In this document: one piece after another, positions 18,626-26,892 of the stretch
How the letters are laid out: each line of letters begins with the position of its first letter
How positions within the stretch are numbered: position 1 is the stretch's first letter
Origin: Geminicoccaceae bacterium
Lineage (GTDB): Bacteria > Pseudomonadota > Alphaproteobacteria > Geminicoccales > Geminicoccaceae
Direction: 5' to 3'
Assembly (NCBI GenBank): GCA_025062095.1
Contig: JANXAZ010000009.1
Location: 1-53,873 of the forward strand
DNA length: 53,873 bases
Position numbers and translations under genes: made by a program
Notes under the pieces: generated by a model
Database searches by the model: none
What the model was told of the DNA's origin: nothing
Seen by the model: the letters and a program-made list of their open reading frames with translations, nothing else

Positions 18626-19522
18626 TCAGAGGGGAAAAGGCGGAAGATCGCGGCTCCAGCGCTCCATGCAGGCGAGCCCCAGAGGCGTCGGCCGCTCGCA
18701 GGGCTCGCGGTCGACGACGGGGCCCAGGCCCAGCCGGCGCGCGGCGATCCGCTTGCCGTAGCAGAGCAGGCGCGGCAGGGACTGCAACAGGAACACGATC
18801 AGGGGCAGGATCGACGCGTAGAGCCGATCGGCTTCCTCCTCGCGGCCGGCGCGGAACGCCTCGTAGACCTTCACCTGAACGTCGCAGCATTCGCTCCCCG
18901 GGATCACGCCCGCGCAGCCGGCGCGCAGCACGTCGGTGAGCTCGAGCCCGCCGCGGCCGTTGAAGATCGCCACATCGGGTCCCAGAAGCGCGTGCGTGCG
19001 AGCGATCTCGAGGGCGGGGGATTCGCCTTTGAGGAGGCGGAGATTGGGGTGCTCGCGGGAAAGCCGCACGAGCGCCTCGTCCGACAGCCCCGTCCCGATG
19101 TACTGCGGGGCGTTCTGGATCGCCACCGGGAGCGGGGAAGCGTCCGCCACCGCGCCGAAGAAGCGCACGAGCTCCGCTTCCTCGAGCCTCCGGCGCGGGG
19201 GCTGCAGGATCACCCAGGACGCCCCGAGATCGGCCGCGGCCTTGGCGAAGTCGATCTGCTCGCGCTCGCTCTCGCCGAAAACGGTGATCGCCACGGGAAG
19301 CCGCCCGGCGACGTCCGCGAGACACCATTCCATGACCTCGTGGCGCTCTTCGCGCGCGAGCTTTTCGACCTCGGTGGCGAGCCCGAGCGCCGCGATCCCG
19401 TGCGCACCGGCCTTCACGCAGGCCTCGACCTGACGGCGCATGGCCTCCCGATCGAGCCGTCCGTCCGCCCGGAAGAAGGCGTAGAGCATGGGATAGACGC
19501 CGTGGAACGCGGCTTCGGTCAT
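18626..19522 (-). CDS. Dihydrodipicolinate synthase/N-acetylneuraminate lyase superfamily aldolase
   Basis: 298 residues, TIM-barrel class I aldolase family. K165 in RLLKGESP is the Schiff-base lysine, and GLATEVEKL (47-55) replaces the carboxylate-binding GTTGE loop. The catalytic Tyr of DapA-type enzymes (Y-N-x-P motif) is replaced by Gln136 in VAIQNAP, a variant seen in sugar-acid or other lyases rather than true DapA, so lysine synthesis is unlikely. The extra C-terminal segment, about 20-25 residues rich in Pro/Cys, is unusual. ATG 19522; divergent from the sulfite dehydrogenase genes. A keto-deoxy sugar acid substrate is possible given the uronate-dehydrogenase-like gene at 23283, but this is speculative. 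Confidence 0.8.
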   Translation of the reverse strand: MTEAAFHGVYPMLYAFFRADGRLDREAMRRQVEACVKAGAHGIAALGLATEVEKLAREERHEVMEWCLADVAGRLPVAITVFGESEREQIDFAKAAADLGASWVILQPPRRRLEEAELVRFFGAVADASPLPVAIQNAPQYIGTGLSDEALVRLSREHPNLRLLKGESPALEIARTHALLGPDVAIFNGRGGLELTDVLRAGCAGVIPGSECCDVQVKVYEAFRAGREEEADRLYASILPLIVFLLQSLPRLLCYGKRIAARRLGLGPVVDREPCERPTPLGLACMERWSRDLPPFPL

Positions 19523-19695
19523 GGCCGTTCTCCCAGGGACTCCGGGCGCGCGGAGTGTACGCGCGCCTCGGAGCGCCGACCAGGAGGCGCTTGCCCCGCC
19601 CGCGGCACCGGCTACATTAGCTCCTACTTGAACACGAGCCCGAAGAAAAAGGGCGCCGCGACGCCGCGGCGCCGAGCGACGGGGAGAGGCGGAGG

Positions 19696-20991
19696 ATGCG
19701 GATCGAACGCGGTTTGCACGAACTCTACGCGGACGACCCCGAACGGGCGGACGCCCTCGTCTTCGGCCGACGCGGGGTGCTCCGAGGAGCGAGCCTTCTG
19801 GCGATGAGCGCGGCTCTGGGCGGGGTGGCGATCCCCTTCGCCCGCTTCATGCCCGAAGGTTATTTGCCGGTCGCGCTCGCGGGCGAGGCCAAAGCGGTGT
19901 TCCCGGGCAAGCATCCCGGCCTCGTGCTGCTCTCCGACAAGCCGCTCGTGGCCGAGACGCCGGCGCATCTTCTCGACGATCCCGTCACGCCCACGGATCG
20001 GCTGTTCATCCGCAACAACGGCGGCATCCCCGAGGCCCCGGCCGATCCGGACGCCTGGAAGATCAGGATCGACGGCGAGGTCCACAATCCGCTCGAGCTC
20101 ACGGTGGGCGAGCTCAAGCGCCGTTTCCCGCGCGTGGAAGGCGTGTTCACGCTCGAATGCGCGGGCAACGGCCGTTCGCAGTTCGTCCCGCAGGCGCGCG
20201 GCAATCCCTGGACCACGGGCGGGGTCGGGTGCCCGCGCTGGGCCGGAGCGCGGCTCAAAGACGTCCTCGAGGCGGCCGGGCTCAAGAGCACGGCCGTCTA
20301 TACCGCGCACTACGGCGCGGATCCGCATCTTTCGGGCGATCCCACGAAAGTGACCCTCTCGCGCGGGGTGCGGCTCGCCAAGGCCTTGGACGAGTACAGC
20401 ATCCTCGCCTACGAGATGAACGGCGAACCTCTGCCTCTGCTCCACGGCGGGCCCGTGCGCCTCGTCTTCCCGGGCTGGGCGGGATCGGCGTGTCACAAGT
20501 GGCTCACCCGCATCTGGATCCGCGACCGCGAGCACGACGGCCCGGGCATGACCGGGACGACCTATCGCGTGCCCGTCGCGCCGATCGTGCCCGGGAGCGA
20601 GAGCAAGGGCGAGGGCTTCCGCGTCTTCGAGGTCATGCCCGTGCGCTCGATCGTCACCGATCCCCCCGACGGCACGCGCCTGCCCAAGGGCACGCGCGAG
20701 TTCCGCGCGCGCGGGCACGCCTGGGCGGGCGAGCTCGAGATCAAGGAGGTGTGGACCTCGATCGACTTCGGCGCGACCTGGCAGCGGGCGGAGCTCGACC
20801 CGCCGGTCAACCGCCACGCCTGGCAACGCTGGCGGCAGACGGTCAAGCTCCCCACCCACGGCTATTACGAACTCTGGGTTCGGGCGGTGGATGCGAACGG
20901 GGTGAGCCAGCCCTTCATGGCGGGGAACTGGAACCCCCAGGGCTACGGCGCCAACGCCTACCACCGCATCGCGATTCTGGTCGAAGCATGA
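19696..20991 (+). CDS. Molybdopterin-dependent sulfite dehydrogenase/oxidase catalytic subunit (SorA/SoxC-like)
   Basis: 431 residues. A twin-arginine signal (FGRRGVLRGASLLAMSAALGG, RR at 25-26) predicts Tat export with cofactor bound. The molybdopterin-binding oxidoreductase domain carries the cofactor-ligating Cys155 in FTLECAGNGRS, GGVGCPRWAGARL and PGWAGSACHKWL, followed by the Mo-co dimerisation domain (from about 310, PPDGTRLPKGTREFRARGHAWAG). Known reaction of the family: sulfite to sulfate with electrons passed to a c-type cytochrome. The overlapping downstream gene is a small c-type cytochrome, which fits the SorAB arrangement. ATG 19696 is preceded by GGCGGAGG. Confidence 0.9.
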   Translation: MRIERGLHELYADDPERADALVFGRRGVLRGASLLAMSAALGGVAIPFARFMPEGYLPVALAGEAKAVFPGKHPGLVLLSDKPLVAETPAHLLDDPVTPTDRLFIRNNGGIPEAPADPDAWKIRIDGEVHNPLELTVGELKRRFPRVEGVFTLECAGNGRSQFVPQARGNPWTTGGVGCPRWAGARLKDVLEAAGLKSTAVYTAHYGADPHLSGDPTKVTLSRGVRLAKALDEYSILAYEMNGEPLPLLHGGPVRLVFPGWAGSACHKWLTRIWIRDREHDGPGMTGTTYRVPVAPIVPGSESKGEGFRVFEVMPVRSIVTDPPDGTRLPKGTREFRARGHAWAGELEIKEVWTSIDFGATWQRAELDPPVNRHAWQRWRQTVKLPTHGYYELWVRAVDANGVSQPFMAGNWNPQGYGANAYHRIAILVEA

Positions 20992-21362
20992 GGCGGATTC
21001 CGATCCGCGGCCGGGTGCTCCTGATGCTCGCCGGGGCGGTGCTCGCCGCCCCGGTCGGGGCCGAAGAGGACGATCCGCTGCGCCATTTCCCGGAAGGGCC
21101 CAACCGCGAGCTCGTGGCGCATTTCTGCTCCGCTTGTCATTCCGGGAGGATCGTCGCCAACCAGCGCATGAACCGGCAGCGCTGGGACGAGGCCCTGAGC
21201 TGGATGACCGAGCGGCACGGCATGCCCCCGCTCGAAGGCGAATATCGCGAGATGTTCTTGGACTATCTCGCGCAAGCGTTCGGAGAAGAGACGGCGCAGC
21301 AGCACCGCCGCCTGCCCTTCGCGGCTCCACCGGCGCGCAGGAACCCCTTCGCCGCGAACTGA
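20988..21362 (+). CDS. Small c-type cytochrome, electron acceptor subunit of the sulfite dehydrogenase (SorB-like)
   Basis: 124 residues with a signal peptide (about 1-25, LLMLAGAVLAAPVGA) and a single haem c site C47-S-A-C50-H51; a Met in GMPPLEG (about 79) is the likely sixth ligand. Periplasmic. The ATG overlaps the stop of the molybdopterin subunit (ATGA), so the two are translationally coupled, as in sorAB. It probably carries electrons from sulfite oxidation to a soluble cytochrome or terminal oxidase. The C-terminal ~20 residues are Pro/Arg/Ala-rich and unremarkable. Confidence 0.88.
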   Translation: MRRIPIRGRVLLMLAGAVLAAPVGAEEDDPLRHFPEGPNRELVAHFCSACHSGRIVANQRMNRQRWDEALSWMTERHGMPPLEGEYREMFLDYLAQAFGEETAQQHRRLPFAAPPARRNPFAAN

Positions 21363-21492
21363 AAGACGCGCCGGCGCCCTCGGCCGGAAGAGCGCACCGC
21401 GCGCATCGAAGCCGCGTCGACCGCGCTCGGACGAGGCCCCGTGCGGCAGAGGACGAGCGGGGCGCGCTCGCGAGCGGAGCGCGCAGGGGCCG

Positions 21493-22110
21493 TCACGGCC
21501 GGCGCCAACGGTCGGCTCCCCGCGGCCGTTTCTTTTCCTCGCCCGCCTGCGAAGCCTCCTCGCGTCCCCGCTCCGCGCCCTCCCTCCCCGCATCGCGCGC
21601 GGGCCGCAAGCGGGCGCGCGCGAGGACGCGGGCTTCTTGCGCCGCGGTCTCGATCGCCCCCGGGCGTGAAGCGCGCACGCGCGCGATCGCCTCCTCGGGA
21701 GCGATCCCGAGCTCGACGAGAAGCCGCGCGGCGATCGTGCCGCTCCTGCCCAGCCCCGCCCGGCAGTGGAGCGCGACACCGGCTCGGGCGCGCAGAAGAT
21801 CGCGCAGAAGCGGGGCACGGGTACGCCAGCGGCGTTCGAATGCGGCATCGGGTGCGGCGAAATCGGGGATCGGTGCGTGCCACCAGGCGATCCCGAGGGC
21901 GGCACAGGCCCGCGCGAGCGCGGCGAGATCGATCCCGAGGGCGCGCGCTTCGGAACGCGGCAGAAGGGAGACGAGCGCGCGCACACCCGCGGCGTGCAGC
22001 CGCGCGCACCGCGGGCCGAACGGCGGGCTCGGTGCCGGCAGGAGGAGAAGGAAACCCTCCGCCGCGGGCCGCGCGGGGACCGGAGGGGGAAGCGAGAGGG
22101 GATCGAACAC
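21493..22110 (-). CDS. Protein tyrosine/dual-specificity phosphatase-like protein
   Basis: 205 residues with the Cys-based phosphatase loop H115-C116-RAGLG-R122-SG in VALHCRAGLGRSGT, and D83 in PIPDFAAP as the probable general acid. These are the features of the dual-specificity/tyrosine phosphatase fold. The last ~40 residues are charged and low-complexity (Arg/Glu/Lys). No signal peptide, so cytoplasmic. GTG start at 22110. Stands alone: convergent to sorB and divergent from the hydroxyacid dehydrogenase. Substrate unknown. Confidence 0.8.
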   Translation of the reverse strand: MFDPLSLPPPVPARPAAEGFLLLLPAPSPPFGPRCARLHAAGVRALVSLLPRSEARALGIDLAALARACAALGIAWWHAPIPDFAAPDAAFERRWRTRAPLLRDLLRARAGVALHCRAGLGRSGTIAARLLVELGIAPEEAIARVRASRPGAIETAAQEARVLARARLRPARDAGREGAERGREEASQAGEEKKRPRGADRWRRP

Positions 22111-22293
22111 GGTCGCGCCCTCGCACCGAGCGGTTTTTTCCGCGCGTCCGCGCCGCCCCGCTCCGCCTGCGACGGCGTGGCGTCCGGCGAGGAATTAGCC
22201 TATGGCTCGACGCCGGGAAATCCGCGCGCCGCCGGCCGCACCGAAACGGCGGCCGTTTTCGGCGCGCCGTGCGACGAAGAAGGACGAGATTCC

Positions 22294-23298
22294 GTGGCGA
22301 TTCATCTCGGGGTGATCAGTCCGCAGCGACCGTTCGTGATCGAGGAGCTCGAGCGGCGCGGCTTCGTGATCCATCGCGCGGAAGAAGGCAGGAACTGGCA
22401 GGAGTGGGCACAGATTCTCGCGCCCTGGAAGGAGGAGATCCGCGGGCTGCTCTCCGGCGGCATGACCGGCCTGCCGCGCGGATTGATCGAGGCCCTGCCG
22501 CGGCTCGAGATCTGCGCGATCTTCGGGGTCGGTCTCGAGACCACGGATCTCGATGCGGCGAAGGAGCGCGGGATCGTCGTCACCACCGCCCCGGTGCTCT
22601 TCGACGACGTCGCGGATCACGCGCTCGCCCTCGCCCTCGCCGCCTGTCGGCGGATCGTGGAAGCCGATCGCTTCGTGCGCAGCGGCCGCTGGCGCCGGGG
22701 GCGCATGGGCCCGGGCCGCAGCTTCTGGGGCAAGCGTTACGGGATCGTGGGACTGGGCCGGATCGGAAGCGCGCTCGCCCGCCGGCTCGAGGGCTTCGGG
22801 GGCACGATCGGCTACGTCGATCCCGCTCCCAAGCCCGAGGTCCCCTATCGCCGCTTCGAAGACGCGCTCTCGCTCGCGCGCGAAAGCGACGTCTTGTTCT
22901 TGTGCGCCGCGGGGACACCGGGATCGGGCCCCATCCTCACCCGTTCCGAGCTCGAAGCGCTCGGGCCCGAGGGCGTGTTCGTGAACGTCGCGCGCGGCTG
23001 GCTCGTCGAGGAAGACGCGCTCGTCGAGCTCTTGGCCGAGCGGAAGCTGGGAGCGGCCGGGCTCGACGTGTTCGCGGACGAGCCGAACGTCCCCGAGCGG
23101 CTCCTCGGCCTCGACAACGTCGTGCTCGCTCCGCACATCGCCTCTTCCACCGAGGAATGCCTGCGGCGGATGGGCGAATGCGTGATCGCCAACATCGTCG
23201 AATATTTCGCGACCGGCCGGGCCGTGACCCCGGTTCGGCCTCAACCGCACGGCCCTTCGCACCGGACAGAGGGAGAGGATCCATGCCCCGGGTGGTGA
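22294..23298 (+). CDS. D-isomer-specific 2-hydroxyacid dehydrogenase
   Basis: 334 residues. The Rossmann motif G153-LGRIG and the catalytic triad R234 (NVARGWLVEE), E263 (DVFADEP) and H281 (LAPHIASST) are all in their usual contexts. NAD(P)-dependent reduction of 2-keto acids (hydroxypyruvate/glyoxylate/ketogluconate type) is expected. GTG 22294 is chosen because AAGGAC lies about ten bases upstream and VAIHLGVISPQ begins the substrate domain. The 3' end overlaps the next gene by 16 bases. With the following epimerase-like gene it forms a small sugar-acid-type operon. Confidence 0.9.
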   Translation: MAIHLGVISPQRPFVIEELERRGFVIHRAEEGRNWQEWAQILAPWKEEIRGLLSGGMTGLPRGLIEALPRLEICAIFGVGLETTDLDAAKERGIVVTTAPVLFDDVADHALALALAACRRIVEADRFVRSGRWRRGRMGPGRSFWGKRYGIVGLGRIGSALARRLEGFGGTIGYVDPAPKPEVPYRRFEDALSLARESDVLFLCAAGTPGSGPILTRSELEALGPEGVFVNVARGWLVEEDALVELLAERKLGAAGLDVFADEPNVPERLLGLDNVVLAPHIASSTEECLRRMGECVIANIVEYFATGRAVTPVRPQPHGPSHRTEGEDPCPGW

Positions 23299-24101
23299 TC
23301 ACGGGCGCGGCCGGCTCGATCGGAGGCAAACTCCGCCGACATTTCGAAGCCCTGGGCTGGCCGCTTCTGCTCCTCGACCGCGATCCGAAAGGCGATCCGG
23401 CGATCCTGCGCGCCGATCTTTCCGCGTGGGACGAGAGCTGGGTGGAGGCGATGGCCGGCTACGACGCGCTCTTGTTGCTCGCCGGCATGGCCTATCCGCA
23501 CGCGAGCTGGGCGGAGATCGTGCCCGACAATCTCGATCTCGTGCTCAATTGTTTCGAGGCGGCGGTGCGCGGGAACGTCAAACGCGTCGTCTTCGCCTCC
23601 TCGAATTGGGTTCTGGGCGGCTACCGCTTCACCGAGGACCGGCTCACCACCGACCTCGTGCCCTGGCCGGTCAACGCCTACGGCATGGCCAAGCTCGCGG
23701 GCGAGCGCATCGGCAAGTCCTTCGCCGAGCGGCACGGGCTTTCGGTGATCTGTTTTCGCATCGGCTACGCCCAGCGCGAGCCGGGCAACCGCCCGGGCCC
23801 GCACATGGCCTGGGGTCTGTGGGGGCAGAGCATGTGGCTTTCCGACCGCGATCTCTGCCAGGGGTTCGAGAAGGCGGTGCTCGCGCCGCCGGATCTGCGC
23901 TTCGCGGTGCTCAACCTCATGAGCGACAATCCCGGCATGCGCTGGGATCTTTCGGAGACGCGCCGGCTTCTCGGCTACGAGCCGCGAGACGGCGCCGCGC
24001 CGGTGGTCACGGACGAGGTCGCGCGCGACGAGGCGCTCTCGCGCGACGGCTGGGCAGCGATGGAATCGATCCGTTCCTTCCTCATGCGCCGGCGCAAATG
24101 A
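23283..24101 (+). CDS. NAD-dependent epimerase/dehydratase, uronate dehydrogenase-like
   Basis: 272 residues, extended-SDR fold: GAAGSIG nucleotide loop (8-14), SSN after VVFAS, and Y-G-M-A-K as the YxxxK pair (NAYGMAKLAGE). The stretch VFASSNWVLGGY followed later by CFRIG and a short C-terminal domain resembles bacterial uronate dehydrogenases (uronic acid to aldarolactone) more than GalE. ATG 23283 follows GAGAGGATCC and overlaps the hydroxyacid dehydrogenase by 16 bases. Together with the DapA-like aldolase and the SMP-30 lactonase (26870-27802) it could belong to an oxidative sugar-acid route, but this link is inference. Confidence 0.8.
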   Translation: MPRVVITGAAGSIGGKLRRHFEALGWPLLLLDRDPKGDPAILRADLSAWDESWVEAMAGYDALLLLAGMAYPHASWAEIVPDNLDLVLNCFEAAVRGNVKRVVFASSNWVLGGYRFTEDRLTTDLVPWPVNAYGMAKLAGERIGKSFAERHGLSVICFRIGYAQREPGNRPGPHMAWGLWGQSMWLSDRDLCQGFEKAVLAPPDLRFAVLNLMSDNPGMRWDLSETRRLLGYEPRDGAAPVVTDEVARDEALSRDGWAAMESIRSFLMRRRK

Positions 24102-24166
24102 GGCGCGGCTGAACCACGGCCCGCGCGCTCGCGTAAACGACGAAGGACATCCGGAAGACACGGGCC

Positions 24167-24892
24167 GTGAGCACGATCGTCGTCGTCGGGGCCACGGGCG
24201 GGATCGGAGCGGCGCTCGCGCGGCGGCTGCGCGAGCGCGGCGTGCAGCTCCATCTCGTCGCCCGCGGACGCGAGCGTCTCGTCGCCCTCGCCGAGGAGCT
24301 CGGCGCGAGCTTCGCCACCGCCGACGCCGGCGATCCGGCGATGCTCAAAAGCGCCGTCGAAGCTGCCGGAAGCCCGCTTTCCGGGCTCGCCTACGCCGTG
24401 GGCACGATCACGCTCAAGCCGCTCGCGCGGCTGTCGGTCGAAGACGCCGAGCGCGATTTCCGGGTGAACGCGCTCGGGGCGTTCCTGGCCGTGCAGGCGG
24501 CGCTGCCCGCGCTGCGCGCGCACCGCACCGGTGCGTCGGTGGTGCTCTTCTCCACGGTGGCGGTACGCCGGGGCTTTCCGATGCACGCGTCGATCGCCAT
24601 GGCCAAAGGCGCGGTCGAAGGCCTGGTCCGCGCGCTCGCGGCCGAACTCGCCCCCGAGATCCGGGTCAACGCGATCGCTCCTTCGCTCACCCGCACGCCG
24701 CTCGCCGAGTCGCTCGTACGCAACCCCGCGACGGCGGAGGCGATCGCCCGCCAACATCCCTTGCGCCGACTGGGCGAGGCCGAGGACGCGGCGGCTCTCG
24801 CCGCGTTCCTCCTGGGTCCCGAAGCCTCTTGGATCACCGGACAGGTGATCGCGGTGGACGGCGGCCGCGGGGTGATCGAAGCCAAGCCTTGA
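24167..24892 (+). CDS. SDR-family protein lacking the catalytic tyrosine
   Basis: 241 residues, SDR fold: GATGGIG loop (8-14), S129 in VLFSTVAV, K147 and a C-terminal VDGG. The residue four before the lysine, which should be the catalytic Tyr, is Ile143 (HASIAMAKGAVEGL), so normal SDR chemistry is unlikely. NNAG is also replaced by YAVGT. It may be a non-catalytic binding protein or use another acid. GTG 24167 follows CCGGAAGA. A decayed copy of its 3' end lies just downstream (24902-25025). Confidence 0.8.
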   Translation: MSTIVVVGATGGIGAALARRLRERGVQLHLVARGRERLVALAEELGASFATADAGDPAMLKSAVEAAGSPLSGLAYAVGTITLKPLARLSVEDAERDFRVNALGAFLAVQAALPALRAHRTGASVVLFSTVAVRRGFPMHASIAMAKGAVEGLVRALAAELAPEIRVNAIAPSLTRTPLAESLVRNPATAEAIARQHPLRRLGEAEDAAALAAFLLGPEASWITGQVIAVDGGRGVIEAKP

Positions 24893-24901
24893 CCGCCCGC
24901 G

Positions 24902-25025
24902 GCGGCGTTCGTCCTCGCGGGCAAGCTTCGGATCCGGCGGTCCTCGGCGCCTTTCGAAGGCTCCTCCGTCACCGCACGGGCGATCCCGCTCGACGGCGGC
25001 GCGGTGCTCGAGGCCGAGCCTCGGC
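24902..25025 (+). pseudogene. Decayed 3' remnant of an SDR gene
   Basis: Translation from 24902 reads AAFVLAG at the start and, after a scrambled middle, SSVTARAIPLDGGAVLEAEP. This mirrors AAFLLGP...SWITGQVIAVDGGRGVIEAKP, the end of the intact SDR gene that stops at 24892. The order, spacing and glycine pair agree, but there is no start, the core is lost and the middle is altered. It looks like the leftover of a tandem duplicate or of a recombination event at the edge of the accessory segment that begins at 25173. Confidence 0.5.
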
Positions 25026-25172
25026 CGTCCGGTCCGCCCCCTGCCCCGAAACAGGCCCGCGCCCCCGCAGCCACTCGTTCGTCCTCGGCCGACCTGCGAC
25101 CTTCCGCCGCGGGCGATTGACATCGGCTGCGTTCGTCGGGGGCGGTTCTCCGCGCGCTCGCGGAGGACGGGG

Positions 25173-26362
25173 ATGGGAGCGAAAAAAGAGGTGCGCGTTC
25201 CGATCCGCGCGGAGACGCTGCGCTGGGCGATGGAACGGGCGCGCGTCGACGAGAGCGAGCTCGCCCGGGCGCTGGGGGTCGCGCGCGAACGCGTCTTGGC
25301 GTGGTCGAGCGGTTCGGAGCGGCCGACGCACGCGCAAGCGCATCGCATCGCGCGCAGGCTGGATATCGCTTTTTGGGTCTGCTCTTGCCTCCTTCCGAGC
25401 GCGATCCCGAGCTTCCTCTTCGCGACTTTCGGCGCGGGAACAGATCCGAGCAGCCGCCCAGCCTGGAGCTGCGGGCCGTGGTTCTCGATGCGGTGCGCAA
25501 GCGCGACTGGTACCGCGAATATCGCGCTCGTACCAATCCCGTGGTCGGTCTGTTCAGGGAGAGATCTGCGGCAGAGGCAGCGGACTGGGCGAGCCGCGAG
25601 CTCGAGATCGAAGCGATCCGGCGCGATTCGCCGACCTGGTCGACTTTTCGCTCGCGCCTGGCCGATGCGATCGAGAATCGGTTGGACGTGCTGGTTTTGA
25701 GGAATTCCGTAGTCGGCAACAACACGCATCGACCGCTCGACGAGAACGAGTTCGCGGGTTTCGCGCTCGCGGATCCGATCGCACCGTTGATCTTCGTCAA
25801 CACCCGGGGATCCGTCGCGCGGTCGATCTTCACCCTCGCCCACGAGCTCGGTCACGTGCTCGCCGCCGAAGACGCCCTCGATTCCGACCCATTTCTCGAC
25901 ATCGAGGAGAATCTCGACACCGGAAGGGATCGAGAGCGCTTCTGCGATCGTTTCGCGGCCGAGCTGTTGATGCCCGAACAAGACTTCCGGTCGGCGTGGT
26001 CGGAGGCGAAGGACGAGGATTTGGACCGACGATGCGACCTGCTGGCCGCGCGGTTCCGGGTGAGCGCCCGCGCCGTCCTCGTTCGGGCGCGCGCGCTGCA
26101 TCTCGTTCCAAAAGAAGCGTTCGACGAAGCGCGCAAACGCATCCAGGGGCGAGAAAAACGAACCGAGGATCACGGCACCGAGCGGGGAGGAAATTTCTGG
26201 ACGAACTTGGCGCGGAAAAACAGCAAGCGCTTCTTACGAGCCGTCATCGAGGCCACGCGCAACGGGGATCTGACCTATACCTATGGCGCTCCGCTTCTCG
26301 GCATCGGCCCCGACGCGCTCGTGACCATAATCAACGACCCCGAAAAAGTTATCCATGCATGA
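25173..26362 (+). CDS. XRE-family regulator fused to ImmA/IrrE metallopeptidase, apparent -1 frameshift
   Basis: Two frames together give one family-typical protein of about 396 residues. The first frame (25173 to about 25373) encodes a helix-turn-helix: RAETLRWAMERARVDESELA...WSSGSERPTHAQAHRIARRLDIAF. The second continues LGLLLPPSERDPELPLRDFR, as XRE-ImmA proteins normally do, and holds the zinc-protease motif HELGH (25841-25855) with a downstream Glu-rich helix (CDRFAAELLMP). The frames join at a TTTTT run (25370-25374) if the ribosome slips back one base or one T is missing. It may be a true disruption, a sequencing error or programmed slippage. The last codons overlap the DUF4411 gene (ATGA). 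Likely the antitoxin/regulator half of a toxin-antitoxin-like pair. Confidence 0.75.
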
Positions 26363-26892
26363 TCCTCGTCGACACGAACGTCGTCATTCGTTCATACGAG
26401 GCAGCCGCGGCGTTGGTCGAGCCCGATGCTCGAGCTCGAGGCGACACGGCAAAGATCCGAGACCGGATCGATGAACGTTGGAGGTCCCTTCTGCAGGCGG
26501 GCGAGGTGGGTACGGTCGAGGAGGTCTTGGAAGAAATCAAGCGGGAACCGTCGTTGCGATGGAAACGAATGGTAGAGCGTGATTTCAAAGACTGTATTCA
26601 CAAACAGACCACTCAATACTACGACTACCTTGCCAAAGTAGGCAAGTTTGTGGAACACAATTGGTGCGAAAGCGACGCAGAAGCCTTCTCGAAAAACGCA
26701 GCCGACCCTCATTCGATCGCCATGGCCGCGGCGCACGGCTGCGCGGTCGCGACCCTCGAGACCCACAGCCCGCCGCACGTGGACGCCTCCGGCAAATTCC
26801 GAGGCAAAGTGTCGCTGCCGTACGTCGCCTGGCGTTTCGGGGTCCGGTGCGCGACGATCTACGAGCTCTTCACGGCACCTGGGCGCCCGTGA
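26359..26892 (+). CDS. DUF4411 family PIN-like protein (probable toxin partner)
   Basis: 177 residues: N-terminal MILVDTN (D5 as first PIN acidic residue), EE pair at 54-55, and ADPHSIAMAAAHGCAVATLE (115-134, with D116) followed by KVSLPYVAWRFGVRCATIYELF. This closely follows the DUF4411 pattern of PIN-fold nucleases. The ATG overlaps the stop of the XRE-ImmA gene, and such XRE-peptidase/DUF4411 pairs are regarded as toxin-antitoxin-like. Base use between about 26560 and 26700 is visibly AT-richer than all neighbours, a sign of recent transfer. The 3' end overlaps the convergent SMP-30 gene by 23 bases. RNase activity is inferred, not shown. Confidence 0.8.
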   Translation: MILVDTNVVIRSYEAAAALVEPDARARGDTAKIRDRIDERWRSLLQAGEVGTVEEVLEEIKREPSLRWKRMVERDFKDCIHKQTTQYYDYLAKVGKFVEHNWCESDAEAFSKNAADPHSIAMAAAHGCAVATLETHSPPHVDASGKFRGKVSLPYVAWRFGVRCATIYELFTAPGRP

